From Actinomycetota bacterium (GTDB lineage Bacteria > Actinomycetota > Actinomycetes > Mycobacteriales > Mycobacteriaceae), in NCBI GenBank assembly GCA_018268465.1, contig JAFDWN010000030.1, positions 148,626 through 212,625 of the forward strand: a stretch of 64,000 nucleotides of DNA, written 5' to 3'. The number at the start of each line of letters is the position of its first letter. Within the stretch, counting starts at the first letter, position 1. A program made the position numbers and the translations under genes. Shown here piece by piece: positions 15,873 to 24,220 of this stretch. The notes beneath the pieces were generated by a model. It did no database searches and was not told the DNA's origin. It worked only from the letters and a program-made list of their open reading frames with translations.

Positions 15873-18326
15873 GTGGTGGCCGCCGCGGGTTGGGGTAAGA
15901 CAACGCTGTTGCGGTCCTGGCGCGCTGTGGAGACCGACGCGACCGCCCACGTGTCCTTCGATCGCGAGCACCGCTCCAGCGCCTTGGACGCCGGAGTGGT
16001 GCTCGTGTCGGCGGCCGAACAACTCGGGATCGGCGACGATCGACTGCGCACCACCGTCTCGTTGATCCCCGCCGACGGTGCCTCCTTGGGCTCCGCCTTC
16101 ATCGGCGCGTTCGCCGACATGTTGCAGGACATGGTTACACCGTTCGTGGTGTTCCTCGACGATCTGCACACCCTCGGCGCGGCGACCACCGCGGATGTCG
16201 GACAACTGGTCCGAACGGTCGCCGACCGACACCACCGATTCGTCATCTCGTCGCGACGCAATCCGAGCTGGGCCGTACACCGTTGGCGGGTGAACGGATT
16301 CGCCGACATACTCACCGCTGACGATCTGCGGCTCGGTGAGCCCGAGATCGCCGCGCTGCTCGGCACCGACCACGCTGCGCTGGCACCGCGGGTGGCATCG
16401 ATCACCGCCGGCTGGCCCGCGGCGGTGCAGGCCGTCCTGTGGCGGGTGCGGTTGGCCCCCGACGCGGACCTGGAACATGCGATGCTCGATCTGGTCGACT
16501 ACGTGGAATCCGAGATTTTTCCCGGCCTCGGTCGAGCCGATCTGGACGTGCTCTGCCGAACCAGCATCCTGGGCACCTTTCCCCTGGACGTGGCGACACG
16601 GGTGACCGGGGATCCGCAGACACCGCGAATCCTGCGGGAGACGATGCGGAGCACCGCACTACTGACGATCCTGCCCGACGGCCGCGTCGCCTTTGACGAC
16701 GCGCTGCGTACCGCGCTACGTCATCGGCTGGCGACCGTCGTCGACGACCACGGATTGAAACTGCTGCAGAAGAAGGCAGCGGCAGCCTGGTTGGACCAAC
16801 CGGATTCGTTCGACGGATTGGCCACGGCGATGGACCACCTGTTGGACGGGCACTGCTGGGTGCGGGCTCGTGAATTACTGCGACGCCGCTGGCCCGAGGT
16901 CGACCGGCACTCGCGGTTGGACGCCGTGGTCGGCTGGTTCGAGGCGATTCCCAGTCGATGGTGGCGTGACGATCTGGATCTGACACTGCTCTACGGCTGG
17001 GCCAATCTGCGTGTCGGACACGACGAGCGGGCGCTGGAACTGCTGCACGATCCTGTCGTCCTTGCCCATCCGGCGGGCGGTGCGATCGCAACGGTCGGGT
17101 ACGCCTGGTCGGTGGGTTGGTCAACCGACCCTCGTGAAGCAGTGACGATAATCGACGATGCCCTGGGGACTTCGGCCGGCGTGGGGCAGGACGTGCAGCG
17201 CTATCTCGCGGTCCTCGGCGTGGCCGACTACCGCCTCGCCGGCGAAGTCGCCTCAGCCCAGGCGAACGCGATCGCGGGTCGCTGGTCCACAGCCGCCGGC
17301 CACCTCGAACGCGTACTGACACCGACCGTTGCGCTGGCACCGGCTACCAGGATTTCAGCGCTCGGCGCCGACGCCTGGGTGAAGTCGATGCAGGGTGACA
17401 TTGGTGCCGCCAGGCGGCAGGCGTCCGAATCGACCCGGTTAGCCGCCAGCTGCGATATGTCTGCACATATTCGGACGGTTCCGGCGCGTATCGCGATGGC
17501 CGTGACTGCGGCCCTGGGCGGCGACCCGGATACCGCCATGGCGTATGTCGACGACGCGGCGCAGTGCGCCCGTCGGGTGCGCGCTGCCAACCTGCTTCGG
17601 ATTGCCGACCTGGTGGCGTCGATGTGCGGTGTGGTCGACGGCTCCTACCTCGACGGCGCCGACCCGCCCCTGTCCCCCGCCCCGCTGCCACTGGTCGACC
17701 AGTTCCTGGCCGCCGCACGCGCCCGCCGGCTGGCAGTGCTGGGCGACATCTCGGGTGCGGCCGCCGAACTGTCCGCGAGCGCACCGCACGAGTTCACGCT
17801 CTCGCATTGGGCTGAGGTGCTGTTGGACGTCCGCGGCCGCCGGGCCACGTCGAAATGGCTATCCGCGCAGCCGCCCGCGACCTGCAACCACGGGCGGGTG
17901 GTGCGCTTGCTCGCCGAAGCGGCAAGCGCTGCCGGGGACCCGGCCGCGCAGACCTTCGCCGCCCAGGCCGCCGAGGTCGCCGCCGCCGAACGGTTGCTCG
18001 GAGTGTTGGCCACCGCCCCGCATCAGCTGTGGCGCCGCCACGGTGTGCGATCCGCACATCCGCTGCTCGCCGAGGCCATCAACACGGCGCCCACCTACCG
18101 CAGCCGTGTGCGCATCCCGGCGCTGACCCGCCGCGAGCTGGACCTCCTACGGATGCTGGTGCAGGGCAGGCGCATCGGCGACATCGCGGACGCGCTGTAC
18201 CTGTCGGTGAACACCGTCAAATGGCATCGCGCGAACCTGTACCGCAAGCTCGGCGTGCCCGACCGTGCCGCGGCGGTGCACCTGGCCGCCGAGATGCGGC
18301 TGTTCGACCTGTCGCAGCCACGGTGA
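15873..18326 (+). CDS. LuxR-family regulator with MalT/STAND-type ATPase domain
   Basis: A protein of at least 817 residues. The P-loop (VAAAGWGKTTLLRSW) stands at the extreme N-terminus from the first canonical start, GTG 15873. The Walker B region is FVVFLDDLHTL. The centre is helical repeats, and the C-terminal LuxR HTH reads LTRRELDLLRMLVQGRRIGD to LYLSVNTVKWHRANLYRKLG. With GTG 15873 the beta-strand before the P-loop is cut short. The open frame continues upstream to 15672 with the plausible sequence TDRRFRRTPVTVV, but contains no ATG, GTG or TTG there. An ATA at 15810, 8 nt after a purine-rich GGACGGAG, may be the true start. It probably activates transcription after binding an inducer and ATP. 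Its stop overlaps a 26-codon frame leading to vapC. Confidence 0.9.
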   Translation: MVAAAGWGKTTLLRSWRAVETDATAHVSFDREHRSSALDAGVVLVSAAEQLGIGDDRLRTTVSLIPADGASLGSAFIGAFADMLQDMVTPFVVFLDDLHTLGAATTADVGQLVRTVADRHHRFVISSRRNPSWAVHRWRVNGFADILTADDLRLGEPEIAALLGTDHAALAPRVASITAGWPAAVQAVLWRVRLAPDADLEHAMLDLVDYVESEIFPGLGRADLDVLCRTSILGTFPLDVATRVTGDPQTPRILRETMRSTALLTILPDGRVAFDDALRTALRHRLATVVDDHGLKLLQKKAAAAWLDQPDSFDGLATAMDHLLDGHCWVRARELLRRRWPEVDRHSRLDAVVGWFEAIPSRWWRDDLDLTLLYGWANLRVGHDERALELLHDPVVLAHPAGGAIATVGYAWSVGWSTDPREAVTIIDDALGTSAGVGQDVQRYLAVLGVADYRLAGEVASAQANAIAGRWSTAAGHLERVLTPTVALAPATRISALGADAWVKSMQGDIGAARRQASESTRLAASCDMSAHIRTVPARIAMAVTAALGGDPDTAMAYVDDAAQCARRVRAANLLRIADLVASMCGVVDGSYLDGADPPLSPAPLPLVDQFLAAARARRLAVLGDISGAAAELSASAPHEFTLSHWAEVLLDVRGRRATSKWLSAQPPATCNHGRVVRLLAEAASAAGDPAAQTFAAQAAEVAAAERLLGVLATAPHQLWRRHGVRSAHPLLAEAINTAPTYRSRVRIPALTRRELDLLRMLVQGRRIGDIADALYLSVNTVKWHRANLYRKLGVPDRAAAVHLAAEMRLFDLSQPR

Positions 18327-18403
18327 GGGCGGCGGGTGCCCGATACGAGGCCCCGACCGAGTCCCGACGAGCCTTCGCCGCCGAGGACGACGACCGTCGG
18401 TGA
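18323..18403 (+). CDS. 26-residue frame bridging the LuxR gene and vapC
   Basis: A GTG at 18323 overlaps the LuxR-family stop codon (GTGA), and the frame ends in a TGA that overlaps the GTG of vapC (GTGA again). The peptide is short and charged (RYEAPTESRRAFAAEDDDRR). An antitoxin normally occupies this position, and VapB C-termini are likewise charged, so this could be a remnant antitoxin tail or a coupling peptide. Whether it is translated is unknown. Confidence 0.3.
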   Translation: MRAAGARYEAPTESRRAFAAEDDDRR

Positions 18404-18828
18404 GTGAATCCATCGTCTGCGACGCCTCGGCCGTCGTCGCGGTACTGCTCGATTCCGGCCCCGACGGCCAATGGGCCACCGAAAGACTCACCGGCGCCGA
18501 GCTTTACGCGCCGACGCTGCTCCCCTACGAATGCGCCAATATCGTGCGCCGACATGAACTGGCCGGCACCATCAGCGCTGACCAGTCCGCGCAAGCGCAC
18601 ACCGACCTCCTCGATCTGCCGGTGACCCTGTGGCCGTACGAGCTCCTGGCAGGCCGAGGCTGGCAACTACGCAAGAGCCTCTCCATCTACGACGCGGCAT
18701 ACGTGGCACTCGCCGAGTCCTTGGAGGCACCCCTGGTCACATTGGATCGACGGCTGCAGCGCTCGCCGGCACTGAGGTGCAGTGTGCAGTGCCCGGGCCC
18801 ATCCCAAACTGACACGCGGCCGCAGTGA
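18400..18828 (+). CDS. vapC: VapC-type PIN-domain ribonuclease (orphan toxin)
   Basis: 142 residues from GTG 18400. All four acidic active-site residues of PIN-domain RNases are present: Asp8 (VCDASAVV), Glu44 (PYECANIV), Asp98 (SIYDAAYVALAE) and Asp116 (VTLDRRL). Length is normal for VapC. These toxins cleave tRNA or rRNA and are usually paired with a VapB antitoxin encoded just upstream. No VapB-like gene is visible; only a 26-codon frame separates vapC from the LuxR gene, with overlapping stop/start codons, so vapC is likely translated from the LuxR transcript. An unpaired intact toxin may have a distant antitoxin or a changed role. Confidence 0.85.
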   Translation: MSESIVCDASAVVAVLLDSGPDGQWATERLTGAELYAPTLLPYECANIVRRHELAGTISADQSAQAHTDLLDLPVTLWPYELLAGRGWQLRKSLSIYDAAYVALAESLEAPLVTLDRRLQRSPALRCSVQCPGPSQTDTRPQ

Positions 18829-18980
18829 ACCGCTGACCACATCGCCTCGGTGATCGGCAAACCCACCAGGCCGCGACGATGCGGCGCTTCGAGCGAGAAG
18901 CCTCGGGTACCCCCTGAGTGCAGCCGACAGCGCGGCCAACTAGTGGAGCGTCGGGTGGCCGCCGGGGCGCGGCGGCCGGG

Positions 18981-19481
18981 TCAATCCTGGTCGATCTTGG
19001 CGCCGGCCGGTGTGAGCACGTACCACTTCGCCCCGAAGGCACTTTCGCCTTGACCCTTCGTCGTCCCCGGGTCGTGGTCGTCGTCGTAGTAGTACAGCGG
19101 GTGACCGTTGTAGGTGACCTGCAGGGTACCGTCGGGCCGCGGGCTGGCGTTCAGCAGCGCCGCATCCACCCCGGTGCCGGCGGTCGGGGCGCCGACCGTG
19201 GTCAACGGTGGCCAGTGGCTGGCGCATTCGCCCACGCAGGCCGAGGTCGTGCCGGTGTCGCCCTCGAACAGGTACAGCACGCGGCCGTGGGCGTCGGTCA
19301 GGATCTGGCCCAGCGGGTTCTGGGCCACCGCGACGCCCGCCGGGCCGGACGCGGCCACCACCGGCGTCGCCGCAGCCGGGGCACTGCCATAGGACTCCGG
19401 CTTCTGAGTCGAGTTCGACGTGCACGCGCTGGCCAGCAGTATCCCGACCGCGCAGAGGGTGATTTTCAGGGTTCTGGTCAT
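18981..19481 (-). CDS. Lipoprotein with COG4315-type repeats
   Basis: 166 residues from ATG 19481 (GAGGAC ribosome site upstream). The signal peptide ends in the lipobox LLASAC (residues about 15-20), so the protein is lipid-anchored outside the membrane. The mature part has the two secreted-lipoprotein repeats of the COG4315 family: LGQILTDAHGRVLYLFEGDT with CVGECASHWPPL, and LQVTYNGHPLYYYDDDHDPG. The function of this family is not established; members are common in actinobacteria, often near redox or respiratory genes. An upstream ATG at 19514 is possible but weaker. Confidence 0.88.
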   Translation of the reverse strand: MTRTLKITLCAVGILLASACTSNSTQKPESYGSAPAAATPVVAASGPAGVAVAQNPLGQILTDAHGRVLYLFEGDTGTTSACVGECASHWPPLTTVGAPTAGTGVDAALLNASPRPDGTLQVTYNGHPLYYYDDDHDPGTTKGQGESAFGAKWYVLTPAGAKIDQD

Positions 19482-19628
19482 GTCGCCGTCCTCGTGACGA
19501 TGGGGGTGGCGCACTCGCCGGAGACGAGTGCGCCCACCGACGTGGGCGTGCGAGGGCCTGCGCCGGCGCTACCCATGACACGCGCGTGACCGCCACGGGG
19601 TTCAACTGCCCGACGAACTGCGTCGGCA

Positions 19629-19651
19629 AAAATTGCGCCCCCACGCATTTT
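19629..19651. promoter_or_regulatory. Imperfect inverted repeat upstream of Lrp-like gene
   Basis: AAAATTGCG (19629-19637) faces CGCATTTT (19644-19651) across a C-rich spacer, about 30 bp before the start of the Lrp-type regulator. A/T-rich dyads of this kind are typical Lrp/AsnC sites, so autoregulation is plausible. Confidence 0.4.
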
Positions 19652-19679
19652 CTCGTCCCGATCAATAGGCTCGTGAACC

Positions 19680-20687
19680 GTGAGGCGGCGGGCGGTCGAA
19701 TCTGTTTCGAGGGAACAGAAGTACCGCGCCGACGACCTCGACCGGGCGATTCTGCGCTTGTTGCAGGTCGACGCCCGTCGACCGTTTGCGGCGATGGCGG
19801 CTGACCTGGGCGTTTCCGACCAGACCGTGGCGCGAAGGTATCAGCGACTGCGGGCGCGGGCGGGCGTGCGGGTGGTTGCGCTGGCGCAGCCCAATGTCAA
19901 CACCGCCGACCTGTGGCTGCTGCGGGTCCGCGCTGGGCCACATCTCGACACAATTGCGGCCAATCTGGCCAGGCGCAGCGACACCGCGTGGATACACAGC
20001 GTGTGCGGCCCCGGCGGACTGGAGGTCGTCGGCATGGTGTACCGAGATCGTGGCGAGGCGGGGAGTTTCGCTTTGCTCGAACAGCTTTCGGCGTCACCGA
20101 GCGTAACGTCGGCGACCGCTCAGGCGTGTTTGCACATGTTCTTCGGTGGTCCGGACAGTCTGCTGACGAAGTCCACGGCACCGCCCGACGAGCGCAGCGC
20201 CGGGCCGGACGACCGACAGCCACATCGGCACGGCTCCGACACGACCGAGGCCGATCGGCGCCTGCTGACGGCGTTGGGGCTCGATGGCCGCGCCAGCGTG
20301 AAGCAATTGAGCCAGGTCAGCGGGTTGGCCCCGGAAACCGTCACGCACCGGATCGGGCAGCTCAAGGCCTCCGGCACCCTCTACTTCGACGTCGACTTCG
20401 ACCCCGGGCTGCTGGGATTGCGTTGCGGCGTCAGCCTGTGGCTGACCGTGACGCCGGCCCGTCTCGAGGACGCCGGGCGGCTGATGGCCGCCCACCAGGA
20501 GATCAGCTTCGCGACGGCGACCACTGGGACGACGAATATCTACGCGGTGGCCCACTGTGTCGACACCGGCGCGATGTACCGGTATCTCAGCGGGCCGGTG
20601 GCCGAGCTGCCTGGGCTGAACGCCGTTGAGGCGGCTCCCCACATCCGCGACATGAAGAAGGCCCAAGGCGACCCGGCGACACCGTGA
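19680..20687 (+). CDS. Lrp/AsnC-family regulator with two HTH domains
   Basis: 335 residues, GTG start. The first AsnC HTH is LDRAILRLLQVDARRPFAAM followed by DLGVSDQTVARRYQRLR; a second is DRRLLTALGLDGRASVKQLS with VSGLAPETVTHRIGQLKASG. Each is followed by ligand-sensing Lrp sequence. The tandem HTH form (twice the normal 150-residue Lrp) occurs in actinobacteria. Regulators of this type respond to amino acids or related metabolites. The neighbouring ene-reductase gene downstream on the same strand, 150 bp away, is a possible target. An A/T-rich dyad just upstream may be its own operator. Confidence 0.88.
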   Translation: MRRRAVESVSREQKYRADDLDRAILRLLQVDARRPFAAMAADLGVSDQTVARRYQRLRARAGVRVVALAQPNVNTADLWLLRVRAGPHLDTIAANLARRSDTAWIHSVCGPGGLEVVGMVYRDRGEAGSFALLEQLSASPSVTSATAQACLHMFFGGPDSLLTKSTAPPDERSAGPDDRQPHRHGSDTTEADRRLLTALGLDGRASVKQLSQVSGLAPETVTHRIGQLKASGTLYFDVDFDPGLLGLRCGVSLWLTVTPARLEDAGRLMAAHQEISFATATTGTTNIYAVAHCVDTGAMYRYLSGPVAELPGLNAVEAAPHIRDMKKAQGDPATP

Positions 20688-20837
20688 CCCGTCCGCCGGG
20701 GGCGCACGTCGGATTCGTCGTCCCAGGGCAATCACCAAGTCGGAAATGCGGGAACTACGCCGCTGCGGCTGGCCGGGTGAGTGCGCACGCCAGCACCATG
20801 CGTGCATCCAGCACTTGACTCGACAGGGGGAGAAATC

Positions 20838-21938
20838 ATGCCCAGTGCCTTTGATCCGATCAGGATCGCCGATCGGACCTTGAAGAACCGAATCGCCATG
20901 GCCGCACTGACACGACGCCGCGCGTACGGACCGGAACTCTCCGCAACCCAGCTGATGGCCCGGTACTACCGACAACGGGCGTCGGCCGGGCTGATCATCA
21001 GCGAAGCCCTTCAACCCAACCGCGTCGGACAGGGCTACACCTGCACGCCCGGCATTCACACCCAGACCCAGGTCGACTCCTGGAAGCCGGTCACCAGCGG
21101 GGTCCACGACGCGGGCGGCACCATCTTCGCCCAATTGCAGCACGCGGGACGCAACAGCCACCCGGAGCTGCTCGGCGAGGGCCGGTACCCGGTGGGCCCG
21201 TCGGCCGTTGCCGCCGAGGGAATGGTCCGAGTCAACATTGGCGAACCCGCCGTCCGCAAACCGTACCCGACACCGAAAGCGTTGACTCTCAGTGAAATAC
21301 ACGACACCATCGCCGACTTCGCCGACGCCGCCGAGAACTGCATCAGCGCAGGCTTCGACGGGGTGGAACTGCACGGCGCCTACGGCTATCTCATCCAGCA
21401 GTTCCTGTCCTCCAACGCCAACCTGCGATGCGACGGGTACGGCACCAGCGTGGCGGGCCGTATCCGCTTCCCGTTGGAACTGGTGCGCGCCGTCGCCGAC
21501 CGAATCGGGTCCGACCGGCTCGCCTTAAGGATTTCGCCGGGATGTACCGCCTTCGGGATCGAAGAAGACGACCTGGACACGGTCTACCTGGCATTGGTAT
21601 CCGAGTTGCCCAGCGATCTGGCGTTTCTCGACGTTTTCGAATTCCCCGGCCACCGCGCCCTGACCCGGGCGATTCGCCGGAAGTGGTCAGGTGTGTTGAT
21701 GCTCAACCCGCACGGCGCCGCCCAGGATTTCCCGGCCGGTCCGCATCAACTCGCCGTCGTCGAGGACGGCCTGGCCGACATCGTCGCTTTCGGCACCCAC
21801 TACATCGCCAATCCCGATCTGGCCGAACGGCTCAAGACCGGCGCCGCGCTGGCGCCTGCCGACACGTCCACCTACTACCTGGGCGACGAGCAGGGATACA
21901 CCGACTATCCGGCCCTCGCCAGCGTCGAGGTGGGCTGA
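20838..21938 (+). CDS. Old Yellow Enzyme-family ene-reductase (NADH:flavin oxidoreductase)
   Basis: 366 residues from ATG 20838, preceded by AGGGGGAG. The FMN TIM barrel of the OYE family is complete. It contains RIAMAALTRRRA near the N-terminus, FAQLQHAGRNSHPE (flavin-binding Gln and substrate-loop region), GFDGVELHGAYGYLIQQFLS, then IADFADAA..., and ends with VAFGTHYIANPDLAERL, the C-terminal phosphate site. Such enzymes reduce activated C=C bonds, nitro groups or nitrate esters with NAD(P)H. In this subfamily (NemA-like) the physiological substrate is often unknown. It may be controlled by the Lrp-like regulator upstream. Confidence 0.93.
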   Translation: MPSAFDPIRIADRTLKNRIAMAALTRRRAYGPELSATQLMARYYRQRASAGLIISEALQPNRVGQGYTCTPGIHTQTQVDSWKPVTSGVHDAGGTIFAQLQHAGRNSHPELLGEGRYPVGPSAVAAEGMVRVNIGEPAVRKPYPTPKALTLSEIHDTIADFADAAENCISAGFDGVELHGAYGYLIQQFLSSNANLRCDGYGTSVAGRIRFPLELVRAVADRIGSDRLALRISPGCTAFGIEEDDLDTVYLALVSELPSDLAFLDVFEFPGHRALTRAIRRKWSGVLMLNPHGAAQDFPAGPHQLAVVEDGLADIVAFGTHYIANPDLAERLKTGAALAPADTSTYYLGDEQGYTDYPALASVEVG

Positions 21939-22398
21939 CGACCCTGCGACTGGGGGACGGTGTCGTCGGGGGGCCCTGTCCCAAACCGCCGACGTCGAAG
22001 TGCGGGGCAGCGGGGTTGACCGGTCGTCACGTACGCTCCGCCGCCAACCCGTGCAGCGCGCTGACGATGACATCCTGCCGAGCCGGTTCCGGCCTGTCAG
22101 ATTTGCCCCTGACCTGCCGCTTTCCTGGTGGTCCTGATGGGACAACTGTCGAACCCGACTGTCACTGGGCTATTGCGACGTTTGGTCAGTTCAGGATTGT
22201 GATTAGGCCGCAGCGTGGTCTGGTTGAGCGTGGCCACGTCCGATTGGTCTCGTACCTCATACGGCTACACGTGACCGACCCGTGCGGGGCCGGACGAAAA
22301 GCCTCGCAGAGATGCCTGACAGACCAGTTCCATCACTTGTGACATCAGCCGCGCCACCCAGGGCTTCGTGCGCTTGCGCTTGCCGCGCGGCGCCATGC
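21939..22398. other. Intergenic region, no supported gene
   Basis: About 460 bp between the ene-reductase and the convergent TetR gene. Frames on both strands lack recognisable motifs and look like out-of-frame high-G+C sequence. I see no repeat, RNA gene or clear terminator; it may be decayed coding sequence. Confidence 0.4.
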
Positions 22399-23070
22399 TC
22401 AGGCGGTCGCCCCGTCGGTGGCCGCGCCCTCGGCGCCCGGTCCGGGCGTGATGCGGGCAAGTGCGGTGACGTAATAGGTCACGAGTGCGCTTTCCGACGG
22501 CCAGGCGAAAGTGGGCTTTTGGGCCTTGACGAGTGCATAGCCGTGTGTGGCCACCATGATGGCCGTGGCAGCGAGATGGGGTTCGGTGCAGCTGGACAAT
22601 CCCTGGTCGATGCAGTCATCGATTGCATCGACCATCAACTGGAAGGAGACGGTGGCCGGATCGTCGGCGCCGCGATGGGGTTCCGGGTCGGTGAATCCGG
22701 GGCGTCCGAGCATGACGGCGAAGCGCGCCGGCCGAGCCCAGGCGAAATGCAACACGGCGCGCACACCAGCTTCGAGTCGCGCCACGGGCTGGATTTCGCC
22801 ATCGCTGGCGACCCTGATCGCCTTGACGAGTTCGGCGAAGCCATCGTCGATCACCGCTTGCACAATCTCCGAGCGATCCGAGAAATGCGCGTAGATCGAC
22901 GGCGCGGCCACTCCGACTTCGCGAGCCACCGCCCGCAGGGTAACGGCGTCGGCGCTGCCATCTCGATCTAGCAAATGGCAAGCCGCCGCGACGATTTCCG
23001 TCCGCAATCGCGTCCCTTGACCTCGTACGTTGCGCGTTCGCGATTGCTTCGTGGTCGACACCGACGCCAT
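22399..23070 (-). CDS. TetR/AcrR family transcriptional regulator
   Basis: 223 residues. The HTH lies at residues about 22-68 (TLRAVAREVGVAAPSIYAHF is the recognition segment), followed by a TetR_C-type ligand domain. It is divergent from the metallo-hydrolase gene, and the 190-bp gap contains three regularly spaced half-sites (23090-23136) that look like its operator. The pair therefore resembles a classic TetR repressor with an adjacent detoxifying or degradative enzyme under its control. Confidence 0.9.
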   Translation of the reverse strand: MASVSTTKQSRTRNVRGQGTRLRTEIVAAACHLLDRDGSADAVTLRAVAREVGVAAPSIYAHFSDRSEIVQAVIDDGFAELVKAIRVASDGEIQPVARLEAGVRAVLHFAWARPARFAVMLGRPGFTDPEPHRGADDPATVSFQLMVDAIDDCIDQGLSSCTEPHLAATAIMVATHGYALVKAQKPTFAWPSESALVTYYVTALARITPGPGAEGAATDGATA

Positions 23071-23089
23071 TCTACGGCTACTATCGCAC

Positions 23090-23136
23090 CCGTAAGCTAA
23101 CAGTAGTAATCTTACGGTTGTTAATTAATTCGTAAG
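23090..23136. promoter_or_regulatory. Probable TetR operator: three alternating half-sites
   Basis: Three copies of the half-site CGTAAG alternate in direction: CCGTAAG (23090-23096), CTTACGG (23111-23117) and CGTAAGG (23131-23137). They form two overlapping dyads, each with a 14-nt spacer and centres 20 bp apart, about two helical turns. This fits two TetR dimers side by side in the divergent promoter. Confidence 0.65.
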
Positions 23137-23261
23137 GCCGTCCACGTCTCTGGTCACTTCGCATCGCAAGGACGCGTCTACGACGGTTGCGACCGTGTTT
23201 CACCCGCCGGACCGGCGGCGCCGGGGATCCGGCGCCACGCACTCGTCAACGAGGAGAAGTC

Positions 23262-23954
23262 ATGAAGACCCGTATCGTGCCGTTGGCGCTCTCGATCAGC
23301 AACGCCTACCTGATCCTCGGCGATCGGCCCGTGCTCGTCGATGCCGGCAGTCCTGGCGAGGAGGACCAGCTGGTCGCCGCGCTACGCCAGCACGGCGTAA
23401 CCCCCGCCGACCTCAGCCTGGCGATACTCACCCACGGCCACACCGACCACACCGGGGCCGTCAATGCCCTCGTGCGTACAGACATACCGATTGCCATCGG
23501 GGCCCAAGACGCCGACTTACTTACCAGGGGCGCCAACGGCCCACTCCCGGCCACCGGACTCGCCGGGACAGCGATACGACCGCTGGTCGCCCGCATGACG
23601 TTCACCGGCGCGGAGCCGCAGATCTTGATCACCGAGCCGCTGCGCCTCGATGCTTACGGGGTCGGCGCCACGGTTGTACCGGTCGCCGGTCACACCGCCG
23701 GGTCGTGCGTCGTGATGCTCGACGGTGGCGACGCCATTGTCGGCGACCTCGTTCGAGGAGGGTTCGCCTACGGGCGAATCAGGCCGCACCATCCCTTGCG
23801 GCACTTCTTCGCCGAAGACGTCGCCGGTGTGCGCCGCGCGCTTGATCACGTCCTTCAACACGAGCCTCAACGCCTCTACGTCGGCCACGGCGGACCGAAC
23901 GTGGCCACCGCCGACGTTCGCCATCACATCGACCGCATCGCCCCGCGCCGCTGA
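23262..23954 (+). CDS. Metallo-beta-lactamase-fold hydrolase
   Basis: 230 residues from ATG 23262, with GAGGAG 5 nt upstream. The metal-binding motif HGHTDH (His58, His60, Asp62, His63) is intact. Further ligands are the His of GHTAGS and the Asp of IVGDLV, and VGHGGPN is the last His region. The class covers glyoxalase II, lactonases and other hydrolases; the exact substrate cannot be told. It has no signal peptide, so it is cytoplasmic. Divergent from its probable TetR regulator. Confidence 0.92.
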   Translation: MKTRIVPLALSISNAYLILGDRPVLVDAGSPGEEDQLVAALRQHGVTPADLSLAILTHGHTDHTGAVNALVRTDIPIAIGAQDADLLTRGANGPLPATGLAGTAIRPLVARMTFTGAEPQILITEPLRLDAYGVGATVVPVAGHTAGSCVVMLDGGDAIVGDLVRGGFAYGRIRPHHPLRHFFAEDVAGVRRALDHVLQHEPQRLYVGHGGPNVATADVRHHIDRIAPRR

Positions 23955-23999
23955 CGACTAGCACCAACCTCAGTCGCCACCGGAGCCACAACGAAACAA

Positions 24000-24017
24000 G
24001 GCCCCCTCACGGGAGCC
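24000..24017 (-). terminator. Intrinsic terminator of the original tRNA-Ala transcript
   Basis: Read on the minus strand, a 7-bp stem (GGCTCCC / GGGGGCC, one G-U) with loop GTGA is followed by a T-rich run (TTGTTTCG). It lies about 90 nt beyond the displaced tRNA-Ala 3' end at 24109, which fits the terminator of the tRNA before the insertion sequence arrived. Confidence 0.55.
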
Positions 24018-24107
24018 TCGCATCGAGCAATTAACCAAGATTCATCCCCGGGATTGACCTTCGCCCTCGCCAGCATCCATTCGGACGCGGGTTCGACTAA
24101 GACCTCT

Positions 24108-24123
24108 CTGGTGGAGCTAAGGG
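24108..24123. repeat. Left 16-bp direct repeat flanking the IS (displaced tRNA-Ala 3' end)
   Basis: CTGGTGGAGCTAAGGG here is identical to 25445-25460, which is the CCA end and acceptor strand of the intact tRNA-Ala. It directly abuts the TGT end of the insertion sequence. It can be read as a target-site duplication. Confidence 0.8.
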
Positions 24124-24220
24124 TGTATGAGTTCACGACATAGGTGACACATGAGTCGCGTCATGGGTGACATCTGCGAAGACCATTAATGAGTCGCGTC
24201 ATAGGTGACAGTCGTGGTTC

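Noticed and set aside
18217-18403. VapB antitoxin encoded within the end of the LuxR gene
   Set aside because: The overlapping frame before 18323 is a shadow of the HTH coding sequence; only the 26-codon tail is free of it.
23924-24136. Minus-strand 70-residue frame over the IS left flank
   Set aside because: It spans the displaced tRNA end and IS boundary, so it is not a conserved gene.
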